64,000 nucleotides of DNA from Edolisoma coerulescens (lineage: Eukaryota > Chordata > Aves > Passeriformes > Campephagidae): the NCBI GenBank assembly GCA_013397115.1, contig VWZW01002470.1, positions 1,838,403-1,902,402 of the forward strand. Reading direction: 5' to 3'. The notes beneath the pieces are model-generated. The model saw only the letters and a program-made list of their open reading frames with translations. It was not told the origin of the DNA and ran no database searches. The translations under genes and the position numbers were made by a program. Below, piece by piece: positions 46,188 through 58,580 of this stretch; the stretch's first letter is position 1; each line of letters opens with the position of its first letter.

Positions 46188-49100
46188 TGGATATATGTTT
46201 GTATTTATGCACATTAAGAGAGTCAAGCCTTTGAGTTGATATAAATATCTCTGTAATGCAGCAGACCAACAAAACAAAAGTTCCAAATGCAAGTGAATGT
46301 GTTCCCCCCAAAGTCACAGAAGGGAAGGGAGGCCCTCAATCATGTGAACAAGCAATTGAAATAGCATAAACAATTCCATTTGAGCCTCAAGTTAATTATG
46401 GCACTGTAGCTGTCAAAAATTCATCTGAAGCACTTGCTGCCTAAATTGAAGGCTGGACATCCAAATTGAAATGTCATTTTTATTAGTCCCTGACACTTAG
46501 AGAAATGGCCTCTTCTCTTCTAGTGGGCTATGCCCATTAGCTGCCATTAGTGCTAATGGAGTTACGCACATACATCACATGCACAGACATCACTCAGCGC
46601 CCTGTAACAGCCCTGGTGTCCCATTAGATAACAGCTGGTTTATTGCAGCATGCTAGGAAAGGTTCCAGGTGAGGCTGGGCAGGGCCATCAGGACCTATAT
46701 TGGTGCACTCAGAGCCCTGACATCTGGGGCAAAATAGAGTTTTCGAACAGATGCTGCAAATCAACTTTAATCCAGAGATGCAAAGCCAAGAGGGATCGTA
46801 TCTCAAATTTTGCCCAAATTACAAATATCATTTCAGAGCTTTTGCCACCCTTCCTAAGGACTTGCTCTCCCTGCAAACCTGTGGCTGGGATGCTCTCTGC
46901 ACCAACTCTTTCAGGGACTGCAAAACCTTCCAGCCACCAAAGCTGTGGTAGACAACTACAGTAATCTATCCAGGCATAGCTGCATTTCCAATTTTAGCAT
47001 AATTATCCTCATAGCCTCCTGTTAAAACATAGCTGAGCAATCTGAAACCAACCATCCCCGATGTCAGCAGCAGCAGAGGCCATTCTGCCTCTGGTTGTGC
47101 ATAACCACGATGTCGTCTTCATCTCAGAAGGCCAAGGCCACAGAGAGGGAATAAAACAAACCCCATAGTGATGCTTGTGTTTATTAAGCACTGTACCTCC
47201 TGCCATAATCCTATAATGCCTGCCATTATTGATTTGGCATTCCTGGCAGCACTCTATCAATAGGAAATTGAGCTGAATTTTCCAGCTGAAGATAAGTGTG
47301 ACTAATTGCCATCTTCAAATAGCTCTTGCACTGAATTAATCCTTGCACTGAGACACCGTGTTTTATTAATGCTGGGATCCAATCTGCTGTGAAGGAAGTG
47401 TGGAAGAGTGACAACATTTACCACTGGCTGCAGAACCAGCTCCTGACAGCTCTGGGGCACTTCTCAGGTACCAGTTAAGGTAACCCAATAAACTGAGCCG
47501 AGTTCCAAGCTGTAGAGTTCGCTTCAGTGACCTCAGTTCCTTTTGTGCAGAGAACAGATGGTGATGGGAACTGGTTTCTGTAGTTCTGTGCAATCCCTGC
47601 TCAGAGGCTGTCAGAACTTCCTGCAGTTGCTGTGTGCTGTAGATGCAGCACATGGTAATTTCTGAAAGGCTTTTATAAATGCCACTGGAGAACACTTTCA
47701 CCTATGGAGCAGTTTGGTTAAGAACCCTCCAGCAAGGCCAGGGAGGCTGCTACAAAATAAAATGGGAGAGAGCCCCTCAGTGAGCCTTGAGGCTGCATCG
47801 TTTTGGGGACAGAAGTGGGAGGTGGAAGGGATTGACAAAAGAACTGCCTCTGACACAAGGGGCACTGGGTCAGAACTGCTTATCCCAGGTTCCAGCTGGT
47901 TTGGAAACTGATCTCGTGCTTGGGTTGCAAGGTTATTTTGCACTGTTTTGTGGGGCATAATGCAGTGTTGCTGCAGAATGAAACAACTTAGAAGCCAAAC
48001 AACAGAAAATCAACAATGAACGTTCATTTCCTGACCACAGCCCTGCTGGGCTGCCTAGACTCTGAAGCACACAGTCTGCTCTGTGAGTGGGACCTGCAGG
48101 AGGATGCCTGTGCTCTCTGCCCTCCCGGAGGGGACGTGGGTCCTGTGTCCTCTAGAAATGGGAAATCCCCATGCCGTGGTGCCCTTACAGCAACAATCCC
48201 GGTGCGACTCGAGTGCCCTCCCTCCCCAGCCAGATGGGAGCTCCATCCTCATGGGAAGCCTGGAAGCGTCTCCAGTGCTCAGGTCGGTGGAAAGGGAGAG
48301 ACAACACCACAAAATGTTCCAGTTTTATGTGTGGAATTACATTATTGATGCTCCTACCTGTTAGCCAGCCTGAGTGTCTCTGACCTGCTGCTCACCCAGG
48401 CTTTTAAACATGTGATGACATTGCTTAAACAGACCCACTGAGAAAGAAGCAGCAGCTTGCCATGGAACAGGTTTGTAAATCATTTCAGGGTTGAAAGAAG
48501 CTTTTATATTAATGAAATGGCTTTGTATTACAAACCTAATCTGGATAACCTGTTTAATTCCTTGTCATCTTAATTCATGAATTTACATTAGGAATTCCCA
48601 GAGGTCTGGAACACTCTGAAAATTTGAATTCCTTTCAAAATCATACATCTCCATCAGAAATCAAAATACAGTGTACCAAATATTTTTTAAAGAAATGGGA
48701 CCTGAAAGTAAATATCTCTTACAAATATCTTGTGTATTTTTCTACTGAGGATCATTGTAAATATTAAATATATCACTTTAGTCTAAAATTTAGTTAAATG
48801 GATTTATATTACTTAGCAATTCACATGTAGATTTTTTTCTCTGTTGGAATTTCCAAACATAGATAATCCTCACAACATGTTCATGAGCACTATTTAAGTC
48901 TCATAATGTCCTTACAAGGCAGCGCAGAAGGCTTTCCTCTTTCAATAGAAATATCTTGGGAATGGCAAGCAAACCTGGGAATCAGCAGAACTCACAGAAT
49001 GTTTCTACAGCCTGGATGTTTTCAGCTCCCAAATTCCCAGTCATCCCAGCTGGGCACCTCTAGTACAGCAAGAGCTTGCTTAGAACCATTTCTGCTCTTC

Positions 49101-51086
49101 CAGAATTGGGAATGCAGCCGTGAGATTCCACCCACCTTCAACTACGGCCACGGTGAACTCAAACCCATCAATAGCTCAAAACCATCTAGAGTTAATTTTT
49201 CTTCCCCACGCAATGAAAAGGTTTTCAAAGGGGCCGTATCGATCCCCTCAATTCCCTCAGAAAAATGTACTTTGGCATACTCACGAGGATCCTCCTTTAT
49301 TTTGAAAGTTAATCATTCTAAGGCGATCCAATTCCGGTGTGTTTTTATGGGTTATTGCCGTCAGGCAATGTTGTCCCACACCACTGAGGCTATCAGAGCT
49401 TGCAAATGCAATTTTTATTTGTCTTTGTTCTTGCTGTACAGCCGACACAGATAATACCTCAACAGTTTTCTCAGCCAGCACCAACAGAGAGCTGGCTCAT
49501 TTAAACAATCCCTGAATTGGATCCAATTTGGCTGCAAGGCTGGATTTTTCATAGCACAGCACAGGGCAGATAAAGACCAATTTTTTGCCATGGATTTTCT
49601 ATTCCCTCCCAGTTCTCTCTCACACCTGTATATCAATACATCATTTGGATTATTGCTCAAAGCATCACATGCCAGTTGCACTTTTATATTTTCTGGGGTC
49701 CCGCTGTACTTTCAGGTGCAAACTGCCTGACGCTGAAGGATTGGCAGTGACAGGCACAAGGTTTCTGCCAGGCTTGGCAAGGAGAAGGCTGAGGTAACCA
49801 GGCTATTTATACAGTGCAAGACCTCATAAAGACAACTCTCACCAGGGTGAGAACCAAGAATAACCCACGCACTGGGGGGACAGAGCACAAACCTCAGAAC
49901 TAATGCAGCACGGAGCAGAATGAATGGAAATGCTTGGACTGGACACCCTCTGACAGTAATAGTCCAAAGGAGTTTGATTCCTCCCCGTCATGCAGAGTTC
50001 CTGCCCGATTTCTCATCTGGCTGCACACTGACAGCAGCTCCAACAAGACACCACGGAATTTTTCCATCCTCCTTTTATCATTTCTAATGGCAAATGCCAG
50101 CAGTGCGTAAACACTTGCTGTATCACACTTTCTTCTGTCTGAAGATGAAAGGAGGATATCAAAGCTGGAGGTGAGGGTAGTTGACTGGTTTTCCTTATAA
50201 CAGCAGTCAATAAATCACCGAAATTACCAGCTCAGAACTCCTGAGGGTTATTTGCAAATCTGCCACTTGGTTGCTGTGTTTGTACAGTCACTCTGTGGCT
50301 GCAGAGGAGCAGCAGAGGCAAGGCTGGTGCTTTGTGATAATCAGTTTGCACACCCTCCTTGATTCACTTCCAAGCTGATGAAGATCTGGCCCCCAATCAG
50401 CAGTCGAGGCAACTCTTCCTTGTCCCTTCTAAGCCCCACTGGCTTGTGAAGAAATCTGGAACTCAGCTACGGCAGCAGCCAGCAGAGAACACAACAAATC
50501 ACAGAGGAGGCGTTGTTCCATTATCCATATATTTCAGTAGAAAATAGCTTTCCTCTTTTCTTTTTTGTTTTGTTTTGTCACTGTGCCAGGTGTATCTCTC
50601 CTCAAAGATAAACTGATCAGCTTTAGGAGATTTTAAGGGAAACACGCACAACAACAATTTTTATCTGCAAACCTGTAATATCCTAACACCAGCCTGGCTC
50701 TAAAATAAATTCAAGCCATCAGAATATCAGTCATGTAATGATATACAGACTCCGTAATGCAGATGTGTGTAAAACAATCCCTTAATTAAAAGCTGTAGCT
50801 CTGGCAGTATTTTGCCACACTACAAAACGACACAGCATGTAATGTGGAGAAGCAGTTCAGCACACAGATTCCTGATTTTGTGCTGCCTGCCTTTGCAGCA
50901 AACCATGCTATTGCAGGTTCGAGTAGCAGGGCACTAATTCAAAATGCAGGAATGGAATTGGCCTTCCCAGAGTACAGAGTGGGCTGTTTAAATCTGACAA
51001 GGTTTTTGCTTTCCTTTTCTCCTGCCACCCCCCAGCCTCCACCATAATCATATAACATCGTTTAGACAAATTTTTTCAAAGCAGCC
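46188..51086. other. Long non-coding stretch, no gene seen
   Basis: A 182-codon frame (48906-49454, plus) is the largest and shows no known domain. 48560-48860 is AT-rich. No repeat family, RNA gene or tandem array recognised. Confidence 0.64.
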
Positions 51087-51124
51087 TTCCCATTTCTTTT
51101 TTTCTTTCCTTTTTTTTTTTTTTT
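51087..51124. repeat. Pyrimidine tract with T15
   Basis: CCTTCCCATTTCTTTTTTTC then TTTCC and T15, followed by GCTGG. It is low-complexity, pyrimidine-only apart from one A, and lacks an AG acceptor directly after it. Confidence 0.85.
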
Positions 51125-51480
51125 GCTGGTGTGAATTTATGAGGGCACTCAGATCCACCACAGACCAGGAGCTAAACTAACACACTACTTATGCACATGC
51201 TTTATTCAGCATCACCTGCGGGAGATTTCCTGCTTCTGAGCCATTGTGCAAACAGCCTTTGGTTCATAGCAGCAGAAATCTCTTTTGCCAACATTAGCAT
51301 TCTGTGTCTGGGTTTATTACAGATCCTGCAAATAATGATCATGTTTTCCTTCTTTAAAAACACAGGCCCATTACATAACTCCTTTCATTGATTCTCACTA
51401 CAGCAGAGGGATTTCCCAGGCCTCAGGTGGGAAATGAGGCAAAATGGGCTTTTCACAGCCACCCCTCAGCCCAGTGAGAA
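51125..51480. other. Non-coding sequence, nothing recognised
   Basis: Mixed sequence leading into the tandem array. The AGGTGGGAAATGAGGC string near 51425-51440 faintly recalls a MIR core but has no supporting second landmark. Confidence 0.6.
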
Positions 51481-51561
51481 CAGAACCCCTCTTTTCTCAG
51501 CAGAACCCCTCTTTTCCTCAATAGAACCCCTCTTTTCTCAGCAGAACCCCTCTCTTCTCAG
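51481..51561. repeat. Tandem repeat, 20-bp unit x 4
   Basis: Four copies of CAGAACCCCTCTTTTCTCAG start at 51481, 51501, 51522 and 51542. The second copy has one inserted C and an altered end, the third starts T instead of C, and the fourth has a T-to-C change. The low divergence indicates a young array. Confidence 0.95.
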
Positions 51562-53327
51562 CAGTGGCCTTGTGCTCCAGCAAGAGACTCCGTTGTGTTG
51601 AGCTGAGGTCCCCCAGTACCAGCATCAGCTTCTCAGCAGCAGTCAGCTCTAAGGCATTGTTAATTTGTCCTGTCAGGAATTGTTATTAATTGATTGCTTC
51701 CTCTCCTTAATCCCCGTGTTCTCGTCCACATCAAACAACAACTTCCTCCACGAGAACCTCTCTGATCACACAGCGCAGTGGAAAGCAGGGGAAGGTGATC
51801 AGAGCATGGCCTCTGTACTTGAGCCTTTGACCATAATAAATAAATCTCCCTTCCATCTCCCTTTCAAATTCTGGACTATTTCCTTTGGGAATGAATGTTA
51901 GCAGGCCATGGCCAATGCCTACTTAGAGCTTTTCTTTTATTTTCCAATATCTACCACAAAAACTGTGGTCCTCTTTACCGCTCGTGGTGTAATTTTCCTT
52001 CCTTCCATTTGCCGCTTTGTAACTTCAGCCTCTTGTAAATCACATTAAAAGGACTAGCTTTCTAATAGTTTTTTTATTGACTAATATATTTTATTTGGCA
52101 CCTGTTACCTTGGTGGAGATTTCTTCTTGCAGTAATTTACTGTGTGTGCCATAGTCCCCTGAGCACTGGGCGAAGGGAACCAGCACAGTTAAGCAGGAGA
52201 TTTACTCGATGCTCCTCGGGCTTGGGGTTAAAAAAAAGAACTTGTTCCTGTTCTGAAAACCCATCAGGTTCTGCAAGGAGAGGACTTGCCACCCTGAGTA
52301 TTTACACCAAGCAGCTGAAGTGATGGATTATGTTCTACAAGTCATTTAGGCATGCTGGGCCCATTTATCTACTTAAAATATGAAATAACTCTTATCTAAC
52401 ACAGAAGTGTTTAGTGAGACTTAATGAGCTGCTCATGTGTTTATTACAGAGATTCCTAAGAACCAAATGGCAGAATGTTGCTTTAGCTATGAAAGATGAT
52501 TAAAACATCTTGTGAAGCATCAATTTGTAAGTAAAAAGAGTTCCAGCTATGAAACCACATGTGCTATTACACTCCAGAGGACATGCCATAATGCCTGTAT
52601 ATTTTAAGAATATTTGTTTAATTTTAGTACAATGTTTCTTTATGACCACAGTTTATTTTTATATTAGGGATTTAAGCACTACAGGCTCTGTGAGATTGGG
52701 TTGGTTTTCACATATTCTGTCTGTTGAGCGGCCTTTGCTCACTAAGTGAGCTGAGGGAAGTGCCAGCTGCATTAATATCTTTGCTTTTCCAAGTGCTGGT
52801 TGGTGCCTGTGTGTTATCCTGTGCAAGACAGATGTGTCAAAGCTGTCCCCTCCTCCAGATACACGAAGCAAGGTTTTAGGAATCTGTTCCATTATGCTCT
52901 GAAACATCCAAAGATTTCCAAATAGTCCCAGCAATAGTTGGTTCTCGGTGCTGTAACGCGAGGCTTCTGAGAAGAAAGGAAAAACACCACAATCAAAGCA
53001 AAAAAAGTCCTCCAGTAAAGGAAACTGTGACTAGAGAGGTTTCCTAACTTTGGGGGCGGCCCAGATTACAGACCTCAGCCACGTGGGCAGTGCCAGGGGC
53101 AGCTCTCCTGCATGGCACAGGGATCAGCAGGTGCCACACGTGCAGCTGGCCATACCCTGAGCCAGCACGTCCCAGCTGGTCCTTGCCAGACAAGCAGATG
53201 TTTTGAACCAATCTTGGTGCATTTCAAAGAAAGGATCACCAATCTCCCTCCTCCCTCTTTGCCACCTTCAGATGAAGCCGTCCCCATTGGAGTGTGGGTG
53301 AGGGAAGCACATCCTTCACACCCACCA
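51562..53327. other. Non-coding sequence, nothing recognised
   Basis: No gene. A 146-codon minus frame (53075-53515) runs through the GC-rich patch at the right edge and has no recognisable domain. Confidence 0.64.
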
Positions 53328-53364
53328 GGGCTGCCAGGGAGCCCGGGGGGCAGGAGGGGCAGGG
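53328..53364 (+). other. G-quadruplex motif
   Basis: Five runs of three or more G (53328-53330, 53337-53339, 53345-53350, 53356-53359, 53362-53364) are separated by 6, 5, 5 and 2 bases. This satisfies the G3+N1-7 pattern on the plus strand. It sits in a local GC-rich patch with no known gene, and in-cell formation is unknown. Confidence 0.7.
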
Positions 53365-56300
53365 CGAGTCTGGAGCAGTGACTCAAGGAGCACGGGACGG
53401 GGCATGGACACAGCTTCACTTTCCGCAGCTTTTTTAAGGTTACACGCCATGCATTATGAAAATATGATGGTAAAAACCAGAAAAGTATCAGGAGCAGGGG
53501 AGCCACGTAAGCCACAGGATCCAGAAGTCATGCTACACATATCTGTACCAACGTTGTGTCTTCTTCCTGAGGGAAAAGTGCCAGTGTAGGCTGAAGGTGG
53601 TTTTTAAACACATTCAGTTTCACCAGCCCAAAAGATCAGGTCCTTCAGCACAGCTCACCTCAGGTTAGAAGTGCCCTGGAAGAAACCAGGTTAAAATCAC
53701 TGCAGTTCCAGGGGTTAGACAGAGCCTAATGATTTTATCTCCTCTCTTTCAGAGCATGAGCACAGACAGTACTGAAGGAAACTTCAGGGGGAAGAGAGCA
53801 AACAGCTGCCTATGGTGGAGGGGGGAAGGACCAAAAGAATGTGTATTTGGAGAAGTTGTCTTTAACCAAGATTTTTTTCTCTAACAGTACAAGCAGACAA
53901 AATCTGATGACCTCCTGAGTAAATGAGTTCCATAGGCTGATCATAAAGTCAACAAATTCACGTCTCTTTATGCTTGTTACAGATGAACAGCTCTTTGTAA
54001 CAACATTTTGTTCCAGAAGAAGAGCAGCCAGCTGATAAAAAGGGCTCCATGGCTTAGCAAAGCTTGTAAGCTTAGGGTAGTAACGAGCAGGGTTTGATTA
54101 TTGAGGATTACTCCAGGTGTTCCTCCAAAGCTACCTCACCAGCTGACCTCCTGAATCTATAATATCAAATGTTTCATGAGGCACATTGTCGTGAATACAA
54201 TGGACATGAGAAACTTGGTGGCTAAGACAAAAATGCTGCCTCCTCCAGCATTGTCTGAGATTTTTACTATTGTCCTGGTCATGATCTGTGAAGTCAAGAA
54301 TGGCAAGCAGAAATAAAGGGAGAAAAACGAGCTCATGAAAAAAGAGACTTTTATTACATCCATGCAGGAATGTTATTAAAGTGAAAGAAACCTGAGGGAA
54401 CAAGAGCTTTGAGCTATGATATTCTTTTCTGTAGAGCTGATGAAAAGAGACTATGAAAGGTCAAACAATTCTAATTCTCCTCCCTGAAGTTAGTCATTCT
54501 TCCTGTTGTCAATGTTCCTCTGTAGTGTGCTCAGCCAAGGCAGGATTGCATCAGTTCAGGGCTGCAGCAGCAATGAATTACACAGAGCAATGGATGCACT
54601 CGTGCTTTTCCAGTTCCCTGGAACGCTGCCAGCCTCAAAGGCAAACCTCACGCCCTCACATCAAGACTTGTCCCCACAAAGGAAATTCCAGCAGTGGGAA
54701 GGAGCTCGGTTTTGTGGTTTCTACACCCCAAACCCCACTGGGCAGCGGGTGACTGCTCTGAGCTGTTCGTTCCCCTTGCACAGCCACTGCACACCACGTT
54801 ATCGCTGCTGCCTTCCCTCCCTCCCCTCGTGCCAGCCCTCCCGTACTTCCTACAACACTCCAGGAGATTTGGGAAAGGGTACAGGGCCCATGGCTGTGAA
54901 ATGAAGTGTGGAATCCCAGCTCAATGAGAATCCATGGGGATTCACTCCAGCACAGTGAGAATTTCACCCAAAACACCAATTCTGCACACAGATGAATGGA
55001 ATTACATATAATTTCTGGGATTTTATCATGTCCTAAATCACAAAGGGTTAAAAATAAATATTTATGTAGGGACTGAAGAAATGTTTATTAGTAGTATCTC
55101 TGATGAGTTTTATGTCTCCTGCAGATAAAATTTGTTTAAGAGCTTAACATTTCAGTCTCACAGGCATGTGACTGAATTTTCTTTTTGTGGAACATGAAAT
55201 TGTGGCTCGGCAGTTGGAGAAGAAAATACAATCTCACTTCTTTTCCATATTCATGATAATATTTGTCATAATAATTTAGTTTTGTTTCAGTAACAGGAAT
55301 GTTGGTGTTTTTCCATTTCCCCAATGCATTTCCATTTTCACACTTCCCCATCTAATATTAAATACATTGAAAATGCTGCCAAAATATTCAACAACATTGA
55401 AAAAGCAGAGGAGAAATAAAATTACAGTCACAGATTTCATTTCCCTCCTTTCTCTAAATTAATAAATATTTCATTTTCTTTTCTGAAGAAGTAGCAATGT
55501 ACCCCAATGAACTTCCACTCCCAAATCCAAAGTTGAAAATCTGACAAGCTGAACTTAAAAGCGAGGCTTACCAAGTAGACTGTCTTGAAAATGAAACCAT
55601 GATTTTTACAAGCAGGAATCATCCCCACAAGAAAAAAAAACAGTTAGATTTTGTCTAAATTAAAATGTCTCCAGAGTGAAAGGTTTAATAAATAATTTCA
55701 CCTTGCCAGTGAGAACACAGGGAGAGCAGAGTTCAGGGTCACTGACTCGAGACAGAGGTGTGGCAAACCACACTCCTGATCAGGATTAGGGTTTTCCCCC
55801 CTTCCCTGTGTAAAACGCACATTCCCTTCCCTGCTGCTGTATAGCAAAGCCCATAGTGACACTTGCTGGTGCAGCAAGGAGTCTGAAACAAAATGCTAAA
55901 GGAAGCAGAGCCAGCCACAGTTGGATTTTTCTTCCTCTCTTCCCCTGGGGATAAACGCCCCGAGGGTTCTGTCTCCTGCTTGGCCGAGCAAAGAACGTCC
56001 AACACGGAGAGGCAATTACTCTGCTCCTGATCTCCATCGTCAGCCACTTGGCCTGCAAGTGAATATACTCTTAAAAAAACCCAACTTTGGGACAATATTA
56101 AAATATTTCAGCTGGGAAAACTCATATTCGTGCAAGAGCAGGAGCAAGTGTTAGTCCTAAATTCCTCTACAAAAGAAACACGGAGGGGGAGATTTAAACA
56201 GCTGCATGCAATGAAAGAGAGAGAAAATGATACTTCACCAAAACCACCTGGCCTTAGCTATTGCCATATTTCTTCTGGGAAAAGCACAAAATAAAGCAAG

Positions 56301-57543
56301 CCTGAGCTACTGCTTAGGTGATACTTCAGAAATGCAAGTGGAGTCCCAGTAGAATTTCTCAAGTTGCTGTCAATTTATTCAGAAGAAATACAACTTAGCA
56401 AAAGCCATCAGCACAACAAGCTTCTATTCACCCACTCCAGTGTTTTGATCTCACCGCTTTAAGCACAATCTCAAGGAGAATCCCTGTTTGCTGTGGTTCA
56501 GGATGGCTGATCTTGACTCTTTTTTAACCAATCAGGCCTGGATAGACACGAGATTGTGTAGTCTGAATGCACAGGTGCCCTTGTTTGCAGCACTCTGGCC
56601 AGACAACCACAAACTGGAAACTCTTGCTTTTCCAAGAGTCAAGAATCAGCTTATCCATGAACATCCAACGGCAAAACCAACAAAAAAATGTTTTTCTTGC
56701 ACCTTTTAAGGCCTAGAGCACTTACATCCTATATCTTAAAGGCAAATAATTGTGCCTGGAAGCACAATTTGTATTTTTTCAAGCATCATATGATCTTGCA
56801 GGGCAAGGGGCCTATATCCACTGTCCTCGGTCTGTAAGCTTCTCACAATTCATCAGAACCAGAAACTTAAATAAGGCAGGAGCTGAAAACACAGGCAGCA
56901 CAGGGAGTCCTGCAGGATGTGCTTGTTGCCCTCATGATGCCCTGGGGCTGCTGAGCTGTGACAACAGGAGATGAAGTGTCCCTCTCCATCCCAGGGGCAG
57001 ATCCTTCACCTTTGGAATTGGATGCTTAAAAACAAAGCAGAGAAAGCAGCCTTGCAACTCACCAGGAGGAGACTGCCTCTCCCTCTGCTGCCAGAGATGG
57101 GCTCTGTCACCACTGCCCTTGTCCCGGAGAATGGGAGATTCCAGAAGGCACCTGGAGCCTGGAAAATGAAGAAACTCATGAGAGCAGGAATTAAAGGTGA
57201 GCAGAATGCCTGTGCTGAGGCAGCAGGCCTTTTCCCTCCCATATGGGACATACAGCAGAGAGGGAACCTCTTGCCCTGTAAATCTATAATTGTGTTTCTA
57301 TTTTCATCCATGATCCCACCCAAAATACTGAAGACCAAAACCTTAGGCTGGACCCAGTCCACAGCACCTGTAACACTTGGAAATAAGGACTTGTAGCAAA
57401 ACCAGAAAAGGAACCTTTCCTTGCAAAATGCTTCTGAGAAAGACAAACCCCGATCTTGGGATTACATATGAGGGAATGTAGAACAAATTAAGTTCTCAAT
57501 ATAATGACATTGAGGTTGCAGAGAGCATGAATAGAGGTGAATT
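53365..57543. other. Long non-coding stretch, no gene seen
   Basis: Chance frames reach 146 codons (57006-57446, minus) and 141 codons (56971-57396, plus) on opposite strands of the same DNA, which argues against either being real. 54780-54850 is GC-rich; 55000-55500 is AT-rich. Confidence 0.65.
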
Positions 57544-57660
57544 TGATGTTAAGAGTTTAAATAATTTGCTCAAGGTCGCAATGCCGTTTTCTGTCTGCCC
57601 TGAGATTAGAAGCCAGGAGCTATTAAATCCTTTCTCTTGTTCCCAGACTGCCAGACTGGG
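57544..57660 (+). mobile_element. Probable ancient MIR/L3-like repeat relic
   Basis: GTTAAGAGTTTAAATAATTT-GCTCAAGGTCGCAATGC parallels the conserved 'ggttaagtgacttgcccaaggtcacacagc' core of MIR and L3-type repeats. It is followed by GAGATTAGAAGCCAGGAGCT, matching the later 'gggattagaacccaggag' block. Two landmarks in correct order and spacing support an old, diverged copy. The precise family and ends are not determined. Confidence 0.55.
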
Positions 57661-58498
57661 GAATAAAGCTCCCTGCAGGGAGGAATATTTAAAAATAAAA
57701 AAAGAAGAATGAAGAAGACTTATTTACTCAGAACAAGCCCTAGAGTAAGCCTACATATGTACTGTCATCAGTGCTTCTCTGTCCCTCCTGCACCCTCGCT
57801 GACCTCCCCTGACTGACAGAAGTACTGACAGCTTCTCAGGAGCCATCTGTTCCAAACCGAGGCTTAGAGCTTCTGGGGCTTGGCAGAAGGGGACCGAAGG
57901 GTGGCTCTGCAACCCCAAGTGTGAGAAATAACTTCACCCCCTGCCCCTAAGACATCCTGGGGAGCTGTCCCTGCTAGCAGCTGCTGTTAGATCCACGGAG
58001 AGCTTGACAAAGGCAACAGCAAAACAGGGCTCTTCCCCCCAGCCATTGGAGAACACAGAAAATAGGCCACCAAATCCTGACGTGCTCCAGCCTCCCACAC
58101 GCTGGCGGTGGAGGCGGGAGACGGTGACACATTTCAGTCTGGTCCTTTATTACTGCACGGAGCTGTCAACACCTCAAAGCAAGCACCTGCAGGATCTTCC
58201 CCAGCCCTTGACTGCACCATGATCCGCTGTTACACTGCTCCCCTTCATGGAAAGAACATGCTAGCCTGTGGTTCCCATCCTCTCTTCTGAAAAGCTTCCC
58301 ATGAGTTCCAGAGACACCAGGAAAGGACCCGTGGTCAGCTGGTATCCTCAGGATGAGTCCCACTCCCTGCAGTGCCCGGGTAAAACGCTCTGCTTGCAGC
58401 ACACTCCGGGGACTCGGAGGGATTCACTCTGAGGCAGATGCTCTGCCAGGAGAGGGACACCTCAGGTGCAGCCCAGGGGAAGGAAGAAGCAGTAGATA
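57661..58498. other. Non-coding sequence, nothing recognised
   Basis: Mixed sequence with a few CpGs around 58080-58130. Frames below 80 codons. Confidence 0.65.
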
Positions 58499-58580
58499 CC
58501 ATCCAGACCAGTAAATCCCATCTGGACCAGTAAATCCCATCCGGACTAGTCAATCCCATCTGGACCAGTCAATCCCATCA
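58499..58580. repeat. Tandem repeat, 19-bp unit x ~4
   Basis: Copies of GGACCAGTAAATCCCATCT recur with a strict 19-bp period (GACCA/GACTA starts at 58506, 58525, 58544, 58563). The first two read AGTAAATCC and the last two AGTCAATCC, a variant split within the array. A partial CCCATCAATCC follows. Confidence 0.93.

Noticed and set aside
48906..49454. 182-codon plus-strand frame
   Set aside because: Examined for domains and exon boundaries. None seen, and the surrounding DNA is non-coding in texture.
51395..51445. Possible MIR core (GGTGGGAAATGAGGC)
   Set aside because: No second landmark in the right place. The match is compositional.
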